Made by a program: the position numbers and the translations under genes. Positions 23,441-30,990 of a stretch of 33,390 bases of DNA are shown one piece after another (the first letter of the stretch is position 1; each line of letters opens with the position of its first letter). The notes below the pieces were generated by a model. That model did not search any database, was not told the origin of the DNA, and was given only the letters and a program-made list of their open reading frames with translations. The DNA comes from Gammaproteobacteria bacterium (GTDB taxonomy: Bacteria; Pseudomonadota; Gammaproteobacteria; Pseudomonadales; Azotimanducaceae), in the NCBI GenBank assembly GCA_009846005.1, contig VXYL01000054.1, forward strand, positions 1 through 33,390. Reading direction: 5' to 3'.

Positions 23441-23836
23441 ATGAAACACCTTGCCAAGTATCTTGCCGCACCTGCTGCGTTCGCATTCGCGTTTCTATTG
23501 GGCGGCACGCCGAGCGCACCGATCTCGGCCCTCCTGCCAACCGTAGGACAGTGCGCGTTTGCAGACGACGAAAACCCACCTGAGCCGGTCATGGATTGTT
23601 GGGACACGAGCGACCCGATGTACAACAGCGAATTGTGCAAAGAGGTTCGGGAAGGCGATTGTTGGGAAACAGCCGCGACCATAGGCACCGCCGGCATGGT
23701 GCTCGGATATGCTGGGGGATTGATGATGATGACTGGAGTTCTTGGGGGTCTTGGTGCAGGATTGGCGGGAGTAGCCCTCGTGTTAGATGCCGTTGCTGTC
23801 GGCGTAGGGGCGGCATGTTCGACTCAATTCGACTAA
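23441..23836 (+). CDS. Small exported Cys/Gly-rich protein of unknown function
   Basis: A 131-residue protein with a strong ribosome site (GGAGG at 23431-23435) before the ATG at 23441. A signal peptide (about residues 1-42, long, hydrophobic AAFAFAFLLGG, likely cleaved after QCAFA) precedes a mature part of about 89 residues. This has an acidic Pro-containing head, three cysteines in two DCW and one LCK contexts, then a very hydrophobic Gly- and Met-rich stretch (GMVLGYAGGLMMM, GVLGGLGAGLAGVAL) and a final CSTQFD. Codon use is less GC-rich than in the surroundings. I know no matching family. A Gly-rich hydrophobic mature peptide with paired cysteines recalls secreted bacteriocin-like or pore-forming peptides, but that is a resemblance only. 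Confidence 0.65.
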   Translation: MKHLAKYLAAPAAFAFAFLLGGTPSAPISALLPTVGQCAFADDENPPEPVMDCWDTSDPMYNSELCKEVREGDCWETAATIGTAGMVLGYAGGLMMMTGVLGGLGAGLAGVALVLDAVAVGVGAACSTQFD

Positions 23837-23852
23837 TGCTAATGCTTCGACC

Positions 23853-23972
23853 ATGACTAGGACGTTCCCAATAGTGACATGGCTTAAGCGCCTGGACCGT
23901 TTCGGGCTCTGGACGTTTCTGCTTGCTCCCATTCCGCTCGCGGTAGTGTTGCTCATGTGGTACGCGGCGTAG
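23853..23972 (+). CDS. Possible 39-residue single-span membrane peptide
   Basis: An ATG at 23853, 16 bases after the stop of the exported-protein gene, opens 39 codons ending in TAG. The peptide has a basic amphipathic N-terminus (TWLKRLDRFG) and one hydrophobic span (LWTFLLAPIPLAVVLLMWY), the layout of small membrane proteins. No Shine-Dalgarno is visible, so it may depend on translation of the upstream gene or may not be expressed. The pairing with a secreted peptide gene suggests a self-protection or anchoring role, which is only a hypothesis. Confidence 0.35.
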   Translation: MTRTFPIVTWLKRLDRFGLWTFLLAPIPLAVVLLMWYAA

Positions 23973-24045
23973 ACGAGCCCGAACCTTCCCATACGGTGTC
24001 CCACTTGTGGCTCGCCGTGATTCGGCTAGGCTGCTAGGCTTCGCA

Positions 24046-24416
<371 letters not shown>

Positions 24417-24568
24417 GGCGGGGCATGTGGCACGAGGTTAGGCGTGGGTGATTGCCCTCGGACCGTGTGCGAATTGGCTGAAATGTGGCGCCCGCGCTGG
24501 CGAAAGCCCCGGCGAAACCTCAAGCTTTGCAACGTGGTCCAACGAGCACATGGCCAGGGATTTGAGCG

Positions 24569-24865
24569 GTGCCCAGTCAGTCTTACAAGTTCGTTCTCCG
24601 GCTTCCCGCAGAACTTCGCGACCGGGTTGCGGAGGCTGCGGGGCTCTACCGTCGCAGCATCAACTCGGAGATCGTCGCGCGTCTCGAGCAGTCGCTGATG
24701 GGCATTCCGGAAGACGGGGCGGAACGGCGAGTCGAGCCGCCGTTTTTCGCGCAGATCGAGACCACCTTCAGGCGTGATCTCTCCGACGACGAAGATCGTT
24801 TGATCCGTCTCTACCGGCGTCTGTCTGTGCAGCAACGCAGGGCATTGGTAGACCTGTTGAGTTGA
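24569..24865 (+). CDS. Arc-family ribbon-helix-helix DNA-binding protein
   Basis: A 98-residue protein. Residues 7-43 (FVLRLPAELRDRV, then RRSINSEIVARLEQSL) match the phage P22 Arc fold, where the first strand inserts into the DNA major groove and NSEI starts helix B. The C-terminal half (about 55-98) is charged and helical, and would extend the dimer or bind a partner. The GTG start at 24569 has AGGGA 8 bases upstream. It lies between rnpB and the acyl-CoA cluster, 131 bases from the lyase gene, where two palindromes are found, so it may regulate that cluster. This link is inference. Confidence 0.85.
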   Translation: MPSQSYKFVLRLPAELRDRVAEAAGLYRRSINSEIVARLEQSLMGIPEDGAERRVEPPFFAQIETTFRRDLSDDEDRLIRLYRRLSVQQRRALVDLLS

Positions 24866-24926
24866 TCGCGGTTCACGGGCCGTTCGACCGGCGGCCCCGT
24901 TGGTGTCGCGCGGCTAGACCCCGCGG

Positions 24927-24947
24927 CGCACTGCTGGACGCAGTGCG
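24927..24947. other. Perfect 8-base hairpin after the Arc-type gene
   Basis: CGCACTGC-TGGAC-GCAGTGCG, an 8-base stem with a 5-base loop. No T-run follows on either strand, so it is not a classic terminator. It could be an operator or an mRNA-stabilising hairpin between the regulator gene and the lyase gene. Confidence 0.5.
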
Positions 24948-24962
24948 GCTGAGTTGCTAAAA

Positions 24963-24988
24963 AGACCTATTGTCTTAAGCGAAGGTCT
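24963..24988. promoter_or_regulatory. Inverted repeat AGACCT/AGGTCT just upstream of the lyase gene
   Basis: AGACCT (24963-24968) and AGGTCT (24983-24988) flank 14 bases containing TATTGTCTTAAG, in an AT-richer spot than its surroundings, ending 8 bases before the lyase ATG. GAAGG within the right arm region may be the ribosome site. An operator overlapping a start region is plausible, for example for the adjacent Arc-type protein; no direct evidence. Confidence 0.3.
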
Positions 24989-24996
24989 AGCTAACC

Positions 24997-26094
24997 ATGT
25001 CAAGTTTGCTGCCGAAGCGCGTCACGATCACCGACGACACCATGCGGGAGGGGCTGCAGATCGAGAGCCCCGACATCCCGGTGTCCGAGAAGCTCCGACT
25101 TCTCGATGCCTTGGGCGAGACCGGTGCGAAGGTGATCTCCATCGGATCCTTCGCGCACCCCAAGTGGACGCCGTCGATGGCGTGCATCGACGAGATCGCC
25201 CAGCAGTTCGTGCCCAAGCCGGGCATCAGGTACACGGCAGCCGTGTTCAACAAGAAGGGCTTCGACAGGGCGGATTCGTACTACCCGAAGATCGACGTTC
25301 GCGGCCGCCGCTTCGGGACCCACGTGGAACTGTGCGATTCGTTTGCGCGGCGCAACTACAACCGCACCCAGGCGCAGCAGATCGCCGGCATGGACGGCTC
25401 CATTGCCGGCGCGAAGGCAGCCGGTGCCGAAACCGCGTCGGTGGCGCTCGGCAATCCGTTCGGCTCCAACTTCGAAGGACCGTTCAGCCTTGAGACGCGC
25501 ATGGAGTTCCTGGCGATGATGGTCGACAAGTGGCACGACGCCGGAATCCGCGTCACGAAGGTGTCCTTCCTCGACGCGATGGGCTGGAACATGCCCCACG
25601 AGGTCCGCGAGACCCTGACCGCCATCCGGGACCGATACCCGGAAGTGGAGACCTTCCACATGCACCTCCACAACACGCGTGGCGCGACCATGGCGAGCTT
25701 CTACGAAGCGCTGATGCTCGGTGCCACCGAGTTCGATACCTCCATCGGGGGCATGGGCGGCTGTCCGTACTGCGGCAACGGTCGTGCGGCGGGCCATGTG
25801 CCCACCGAGGATTTCGTCCACCTTTGCCACGAGATGGGCATCGAGACCGGCTACGATCTCGACAAGCTGATCGAAGCCGCGGCGATCGCCGAGGAGGTGG
25901 TCGGCCACCCGCTATGGGGCCATGTGTCGAAGGCGGGTCCGCGACCGCATGACGACGGGCTGTACCCGCTGGAGATGCCGTTCGTGGAGACCCTCGAGGA
26001 AGCCGCCCACTTCCGCAAGGGCCCGGCGGTCTACGATGGGCAGATATCGCCGTGGCAGCAGGGCAGCGCCTTGATCGGGGGAGCACAAGCCTAG
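24997..26094 (+). CDS. HMG-CoA lyase-like protein (pyruvate carboxyltransferase/DRE-TIM family)
   Basis: A 365-residue TIM-barrel lyase. The N-terminal ITDDTMREGLQ gives metal ligand D14 (or D13) and catalytic R17; HMHLHN (H223, H225) gives the metal histidines; GGCPYCG with C256 matches the active-site cysteine loop of 3-hydroxy-3-methylglutaryl-CoA lyases, and TEDFVHL follows as in that family. It is about 65 residues longer than typical HMG-CoA lyase, with a C-terminal tail (SKAGPRPHDDGLYPLEMPF and beyond) that I cannot place. It would split a 3-hydroxy acyl-CoA into an acyl-CoA and an oxo acid. With the following carboxylase and hydratase this fits the end of leucine breakdown, but another branched substrate is possible. 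Confidence 0.85.
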   Translation: MSSLLPKRVTITDDTMREGLQIESPDIPVSEKLRLLDALGETGAKVISIGSFAHPKWTPSMACIDEIAQQFVPKPGIRYTAAVFNKKGFDRADSYYPKIDVRGRRFGTHVELCDSFARRNYNRTQAQQIAGMDGSIAGAKAAGAETASVALGNPFGSNFEGPFSLETRMEFLAMMVDKWHDAGIRVTKVSFLDAMGWNMPHEVRETLTAIRDRYPEVETFHMHLHNTRGATMASFYEALMLGATEFDTSIGGMGGCPYCGNGRAAGHVPTEDFVHLCHEMGIETGYDLDKLIEAAAIAEEVVGHPLWGHVSKAGPRPHDDGLYPLEMPFVETLEEAAHFRKGPAVYDGQISPWQQGSALIGGAQA

Positions 26095-26226
26095 CCTAGG
26101 TAGCGGGGCTAACTCGGCGAACGGGCAAGCACGATCCAGGATCGACCGTTGCGCGTGTTCGTTTGGCGAGTTCGTGCCGTCCGTTCGAATCCACGAGTGG
26201 GCGGTTCAGGAAAGTAGGGAGAGAGA

Positions 26227-27984
26227 ATGTCCGTCATGCAAACGAGTCTCGGCGGCGCCGCGCAGCACGGGGTCAACCGACGTGAAGTGTCGGTGATCCG
26301 ATCGAAACTCGACACGCGTTCTGAGCAGTACCAGATCAACCGACAGCAGATGCTGGACAAGCTCGCCTTTTTGGACGAACTCTACGAACAGGCGGCCGGG
26401 GGCGGGGGTCCGGAGGCGATGGAGCGTCTCAAAACCCGGGACAAGATGCCGATCCGGGAACGGGTCGCCAAGGTGCTCGATCCGGACTCGCCGTTCCTCG
26501 AAATCAGCCCCTTGGCCGCCTGGCATTCGCACTACACGATTGGTTCCGGGTTCACCGTCGGCATCGGGGTCATCTCGGGTGTCGAGTGTGTGATTCTCGG
26601 CCACGACCCGTCGGTGCGGGCGGGCTCGATGAACCACTTCAATTCGAAAAAGCTGATGCGTGGCTTGGAGATCGCCCGCGAGAACCGCTTGCCCTACGTG
26701 CAGTTCGTGGAATCGGCCGGGGCGGATCTGGGTGCCGGTGGCCGCGGCGGCGGTGGAGGCGGCGGTCCGCGGCCCAAGCTGACCCCCGAGGAGGAACGTG
26801 CGGCGTTCGAACGCGGCGTGATGGACGGATTGCGTGGCTCGACGGGGCACTTCGCCGAGTCGGGACGTCTGTTCTACGAGATCACGGAACTCTCGAAGAT
26901 GCGCATTCCGACGATTTCGGTGGTGTTCGGCGTGTCGACGGCGGGCGGCGCCTACCAGCCCGGCATGAGCGACTACAACATCTTCATCCGGGGACGGTCG
27001 CGGGTGTCGCTAGGCGGCCCGCCGCTGGTCAAGATGGCCACCGGGGAGGACGCCGACGGCGAAGAGCTCTCCGGCGCCCTGATGCACACCACGCTGTCGG
27101 GGCTCGGCGACTACCTGGCGGAAACCGAAGTCGACGGGATCCGCCTGTGCCGTGAGGTCGTCGCGCATCTCAACTGGCGCAAGCTCGGTCCGGGTCCGAG
27201 CCTGCCGCCGGACGAGCCCGTCTACGACAAGGAGGAGCTTCTGGGCATCCTCGGGGAGGATCTGACCATCCCCTTCGACATGCGGGACGTCATCGCCCGC
27301 ATAGTCGACGGCTCCCGGTTCGAGGAATTCAAGCCGCTTTACGGTCCGACGCTGGTGTGCGGCTGGTCGTCCATCCACGGCTATCCCATCGGCATTCTGG
27401 GCAACAACGGGGTGCTGATGTCCGAGTCCTCCGAGAAGGCGTCGCAGTTCATCCAACTCTGCAACCAGGTGGACGTGCCGCTCCTGTTCCTGCACAACAT
27501 CACCGGCTACATCGTCGGCACCGACTTCGAGCAGCGCGGCATCACCAAGAACGGCTCGAAGATGATCAACGCCGTGTCCAACTCCACGGTGCCGCACATC
27601 ACCGTGATCGTCGGCGCGTCCTACGGCGCTGGGAACTACGGCATGAGCGGTCGAGCCTATGGCACCCGGTTCGCGTACACGTGGCCCACCGCGAAGATCG
27701 CCGTCATGGGTCCCAAGCAACAGGCCGGCGTCATGACCATCGTGCAACGGGCCGCCGCCGAGCGGCGCGGGCTCGAATTCGACGAGGAAGCCGATGCCAA
27801 GCGCGTGGAGCGGGCGGAGTACCAGTTGGAGGAGGCCTCCAAGGGCCTGTTCGCCACGTCCCGGGTGGCCGACGACGGCATGATCGACCCCCGAGACACG
27901 CGCGACTTCATCGGCATCTCGCTGTCCGCGTGCCACAACAACGTCGTCCAGGGCACCAAGGAGTTCGGCACATGGCGGATGTGA
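26227..27984 (+). CDS. Acyl-CoA carboxylase carboxyltransferase (beta) subunit
   Basis: A 585-residue carboxyltransferase of the methylcrotonyl/geranyl/propionyl-CoA carboxylase type, which moves CO2 from carboxybiotin to an acyl-CoA. Both crotonase-like halves are present: the N-half around FVESAGADLG and STAGGAYQPGMSDY, the C-half with HNITGYIVGTDFEQRGI, GASYGAGNYGMSGRAYGTRF and WPTAKIAVMGPKQQAGVM. A run of glycines (about 175-186) sits in the loop after the first oxyanion segment and is unusual. A strong AGGGAGAG precedes the ATG at 26227. Its biotin-carrying partner follows, separated by a hairpin-repeat insertion. Gene context favours 3-methylcrotonyl-CoA; substrate not certain. Confidence 0.92.
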   Translation: MSVMQTSLGGAAQHGVNRREVSVIRSKLDTRSEQYQINRQQMLDKLAFLDELYEQAAGGGGPEAMERLKTRDKMPIRERVAKVLDPDSPFLEISPLAAWHSHYTIGSGFTVGIGVISGVECVILGHDPSVRAGSMNHFNSKKLMRGLEIARENRLPYVQFVESAGADLGAGGRGGGGGGGPRPKLTPEEERAAFERGVMDGLRGSTGHFAESGRLFYEITELSKMRIPTISVVFGVSTAGGAYQPGMSDYNIFIRGRSRVSLGGPPLVKMATGEDADGEELSGALMHTTLSGLGDYLAETEVDGIRLCREVVAHLNWRKLGPGPSLPPDEPVYDKEELLGILGEDLTIPFDMRDVIARIVDGSRFEEFKPLYGPTLVCGWSSIHGYPIGILGNNGVLMSESSEKASQFIQLCNQVDVPLLFLHNITGYIVGTDFEQRGITKNGSKMINAVSNSTVPHITVIVGASYGAGNYGMSGRAYGTRFAYTWPTAKIAVMGPKQQAGVMTIVQRAAAERRGLEFDEEADAKRVERAEYQLEEASKGLFATSRVADDGMIDPRDTRDFIGISLSACHNNVVQGTKEFGTWRM

Positions 27985-28014
27985 ACTTTGTCGCTTCGCG
28001 TGTCGCAACGCACC

Positions 28015-28090
28015 GTAGGGGACGGGCTTGTCCCGTCCCGCCGCTGTGGCTTCCCAAGGCGGGCGGGCGACCACAAGGGTCGCCCCTACG
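28015..28090 (+). repeat. Composite hairpin repeat: ACGGG-stem copy (+) and GCGACC-stem copy (-)
   Basis: A plus-oriented GTAGGGGACGGG-CTTGT-CCCGTCCC (28015-28038) is followed, after about 28 bases, by a minus-oriented GCGACC-stem copy (28067-28090: GGGCGACC-ACAAG-GGTCGCCCC-TACG). The pair is bounded by inverted GTAGGGG heads. It lies between the carboxylase subunit genes. Its translation in the frame of the next gene would add an artificial N-terminus. Confidence 0.75.
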
Positions 28091-28113
28091 GATGGTCTAT
28101 GGAGGCGGTCGTG

Positions 28114-30111
28114 ATGTCTGACGTGAGTATCGAGCCAATTCGCCGCCTGCTGATCGCGAATCGCGGCGAGATTGCGCGACGGATAATCCGGACTGCCCAT
28201 GAGATGGGTATGGCGACCGTTGCGGTCTATGCGGACGGTGACGTGGGTGCGCCTTTTGTTCTGGAGGCGGACTCGGCGATCGCCCTCAACGGCAAGACCT
28301 CCGCCGAGACCTATCTGAATATCGACAAGGTCCTCGGAGCTTGCCGGCGATCTGGTGCCGATGCGGTCCATCCGGGCTACGGGTTCCTGTCGGAGAATGC
28401 GACATTCGCCAAGGCCGTGATCGACGCGGGCCTGCGCTGGGTCGGGCCGTCGCCGGACGCGATCGGCCAGATGGGCGACAAGCTGGCGGCGAAACGGCTG
28501 ATCGTGGAAGCTGACGTTCCAACGCTGCCGGCCATCGAACTCACTGCGGACGAAGATCTCGGGGCCGCTGCGGAGAAGATCGGCTACCCGGTTCTCGTCA
28601 AGGCCTCGGCCGGTGGCGGCGGGCGCGGCATGCGGATCGTCGACACACCCGACGAACTCCCGGCAGCCGTGGAGGGAGCACGACGGGAAGCGGGGGCGGC
28701 GTTCGGCGACGACACGCTGTTCCTGGAACGATGGCTCACTGCCGCTCGCCACGTGGAGATCCAGATACTGGGCGACAACCACGGCAACCTGGTCCACCTG
28801 TTCGAGCGCGAGTGTTCGATTCAACGGCGTCACCAGAAGATCATCGAAGAAGCCCCTTCGCCCGCGGTAGACGACGAACTGCGTGCCGCGATGGGCGAAG
28901 CGGCGGTGTCTGCGGCGCGGCGCATCGGCTACTCGTCGGCCGGCACGGTGGAGTTCCTGCTAGCCGGACGGGAGTTCTTCTTCCTGGAAGTGAACACCCG
29001 GTTGCAGGTCGAGCATCCCGTCACCGAAGAGATCACCGGTCTCGACCTGGTCCGTGAGCAACTGCGGATCGCCGAAGGGGAGCCCTTGGGCTACGGCCAG
29101 GACGATCTCTCGTTCAGCGGCCATGCCATCGAGGCGCGTATCTACGCGGAAGATCCCGCGCGGAACTTCCTGCCGTCGCCGGGCACCGTGGACGTCTGGC
29201 AGCCCGCTGCGGATGGCTTGGCGCGCTTCGACTCCGGCGTCGAGTCGGGTAGCGACGTCAGCGTCGAGTTCGATCCGATGATCGCCAAGGTCATCGCCCA
29301 CGCGCCGACCCGGCGCGAAGCCGCGGCGCGTCTGGCCCGAGCGCTCGAACGAACGTCCCTACAGGGACTGCGGAACAACCGCGACTTCCTGGTGGCGACG
29401 CTCCGCGAACCGGCGTTCCTTGCCGGGGACACGACGACCGATTTCATCTCGCGCGTGGAGCCGGCCCGGACCCGTGACCTGTCGGCGGAGAACCTCGCCG
29501 ATGCGGTCACCGCGGCCGTCATGTGTGCGCAGGCGATTCGGCGTGCCAACGCCCAGGTCCTGCGCGGTTTCCCGAGCGGCTGGCGCAACTCGGTGATGCC
29601 GCGGGAACGAACGACGTTCAAGTACGCCGACCTGGAGATCCCGGTGAGCTACCGCTCGCGCCGGGACGGGACGTTTGCCATGACCGTTGCGGAACAGGAC
29701 AGGACCGTTGCCGCGTTCAGCGCGGGCGAGGGCGGGGCGGATCTTGAGATCGACGGACGACGAGTGCAGTTCGCCGTGGCCGGCGGCGGCGAGAAGTGGT
29801 TCGTCCACGGCGCGGACTACGACGTCGAACTCGTCGAATTGCCGCGCCTGCCGCTGCCCGAGCAATACGAGATCAAGGGCGGTTTGACGGCGCCGATGCC
29901 CGGCAACGTGCTCGCCACCCACATCGCGGAAGGCGAGGCGGTGACGGAAGGCCAGCTACTGCTCGTGCTGGAGGCGATGAAGATGCAGCACCGCATCACC
30001 GCCCCGTTCGACGGCACGGTGAAAGAGGTCCACGTCGAAGAAGGGCAGCAGGTGGACAACGGTGCGCTGCTGGTGCTGCTCGAAGAAGCCGGTGAATCCG
30101 GCGAAGGCTAG
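28114..30111 (+). CDS. Acyl-CoA carboxylase biotin carboxylase / biotin carrier (alpha) subunit
   Basis: A 665-residue protein. The biotin carboxylase part (1 to about 450) has LLIANRGEIARRI, the ATP-grasp loop VLVKASAGGGGRGMRIV, FLERWLTAARHVEIQILGD and the FLEVNTRLQVEHPVTEEITGLDLV signature. A linker domain (about 500-585) precedes the biotin carrier domain with biotinylation site K623 in LEAMKMQH. It carboxylates its biotin with ATP and bicarbonate and pairs with the upstream beta subunit. The ATG at 28114 has GGAGG 8 bases upstream. The frame is open upstream to 27988, but that stretch is encoded by the hairpin repeats and has no family counterpart. Stop at 30109-30111. Confidence 0.95.
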   Translation: MSDVSIEPIRRLLIANRGEIARRIIRTAHEMGMATVAVYADGDVGAPFVLEADSAIALNGKTSAETYLNIDKVLGACRRSGADAVHPGYGFLSENATFAKAVIDAGLRWVGPSPDAIGQMGDKLAAKRLIVEADVPTLPAIELTADEDLGAAAEKIGYPVLVKASAGGGGRGMRIVDTPDELPAAVEGARREAGAAFGDDTLFLERWLTAARHVEIQILGDNHGNLVHLFERECSIQRRHQKIIEEAPSPAVDDELRAAMGEAAVSAARRIGYSSAGTVEFLLAGREFFFLEVNTRLQVEHPVTEEITGLDLVREQLRIAEGEPLGYGQDDLSFSGHAIEARIYAEDPARNFLPSPGTVDVWQPAADGLARFDSGVESGSDVSVEFDPMIAKVIAHAPTRREAAARLARALERTSLQGLRNNRDFLVATLREPAFLAGDTTTDFISRVEPARTRDLSAENLADAVTAAVMCAQAIRRANAQVLRGFPSGWRNSVMPRERTTFKYADLEIPVSYRSRRDGTFAMTVAEQDRTVAAFSAGEGGADLEIDGRRVQFAVAGGGEKWFVHGADYDVELVELPRLPLPEQYEIKGGLTAPMPGNVLATHIAEGEAVTEGQLLLVLEAMKMQHRITAPFDGTVKEVHVEEGQQVDNGALLVLLEEAGESGEG

Positions 30112-30120
30112 GAAGAGACC

Positions 30121-30180
30121 GTGGGGACGGGCTTGTCCCGTCCCGGGAACAGACCGTAGGGGACGGGCTTGTCCCGTTCC
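30121..30180 (+). repeat. Two tandem ACGGG-stem hairpin repeats
   Basis: Copy one (30121-30144) begins GTGGGGACGGG and copy two (30156-30179) GTAGGGGACGGG; both have the CTTGT loop and a CCCGTYCC closing arm. They are 35 bases apart, in the gap between the carboxylase alpha gene and the hydratase gene. The second has a C-to-T change in its closing arm, which leaves a weaker pair. Confidence 0.75.
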
Positions 30181-30210
30181 GTGCCCGACCGTAAAGCTAG
30201 GGGAGACAGC

Positions 30211-30990
30211 ATGCCTGAACTGCAAGCCACCATTTACGAGGTGAAGAACGGCGCGGCCTGGATCACGCTGAACCGGCCGCAGAACCGCAACGCGTTATCG
30301 GCAATACTCGTCAGCGAACTCTACGACCATCTGCTCGCGGCGAACGACGATCCCGCCGCGCGTTCCATCGTCATCACGGGCACCGATCCGGCTTTTTGCG
30401 CCGGCGCGGATCTCAAGAGTCCCCCGGGCGCCTCGGTGGAGGGTCGCCGGGCGGTGCCGTATCCACAGGTTCTGACCACCATCCAGGACAGCCCGAAACC
30501 GGTGATCGCTGCCGTCAACGGGGCCGCGTTCGCCGGCGGCTTGGGCCTCGTCGGGGCAGCCGACATCGTGATTACCGCCGAGGAGGTGCAGTTCAGCTTC
30601 AGCGAAGTGCGCATCGGCGTGATTCCGGCCGTGATCTCGGTGGTCTGCATTCCCAAGCTCGGCACCCACCATGCGATGCGTCTGTTCGTCACGGGCAAGC
30701 GCTTCACCGGTGCCGAGGCGGTGGAAATGGGCTTCGCCCATCGCGCGGTGCCGAGGGCGGAACTGGAAGCCGCCGTGAACGAGGAGATCGACATGATCAA
30801 CCGCGGCGGCCCCAACGCCGTGGTCGAGTGCAAGAAACTGGTCCGGCGCGTGCCGCTCCTGAACCGCGAGGATGGCTTTGCCGAGACCTCCGAATGGAGT
30901 GGCCGGATGTTCCGCAGCGAGGAAGGGGCCGAGGGGATGGCGGCGTTCCGGGAGAAGCGGGATGCTGCCTGGGTGACCGGGGAGAGATGA
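30211..30990 (+). CDS. Enoyl-CoA hydratase/isomerase family protein (methylglutaconyl-CoA hydratase-like)
   Basis: A 259-residue crotonase. The oxyanion-hole segments are FCAGADLK and NGAAFAGGLGLV; the catalytic glutamate is in FSEVRIGVIPAVIS, and RFTGAEAVEMGFAHRAV follows. The EVRIGVIPA pattern with the histidine-rich LGTHHAMRLFVTG resembles methylglutaconyl-CoA hydratases of leucine degradation. GGGGAGA at 30200-30206 is the ribosome site for the ATG at 30211. An upstream ATG at 30169 lies in repeat-derived sequence and is rejected. The stop overlaps the start of the amidohydrolase gene (ATGA). Other 2-enoyl-CoA substrates cannot be excluded. Confidence 0.92.
   Translation: MPELQATIYEVKNGAAWITLNRPQNRNALSAILVSELYDHLLAANDDPAARSIVITGTDPAFCAGADLKSPPGASVEGRRAVPYPQVLTTIQDSPKPVIAAVNGAAFAGGLGLVGAADIVITAEEVQFSFSEVRIGVIPAVISVVCIPKLGTHHAMRLFVTGKRFTGAEAVEMGFAHRAVPRAELEAAVNEEIDMINRGGPNAVVECKKLVRRVPLLNREDGFAETSEWSGRMFRSEEGAEGMAAFREKRDAAWVTGER

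Noticed and set aside
24428-24443. TGGCACG followed by TTAGGC, a possible sigma-54 -24/-12 promoter before the Arc-type gene
   Set aside because: The -24 part is perfect, but the GC of the -12 part is one base too far away and the rest of that element does not match.
26160-26226. GTTCGAATCC-like sequence upstream of the carboxylase beta gene, resembling a tRNA T-loop
   Set aside because: The flanking bases do not form the five-pair T-stem and no other tRNA arms are present.
27010-28833. A 607-codon minus-strand frame antisense to the carboxylase genes
   Set aside because: It crosses two well-supported genes and the repeats; long antisense frames are common in high-GC DNA.
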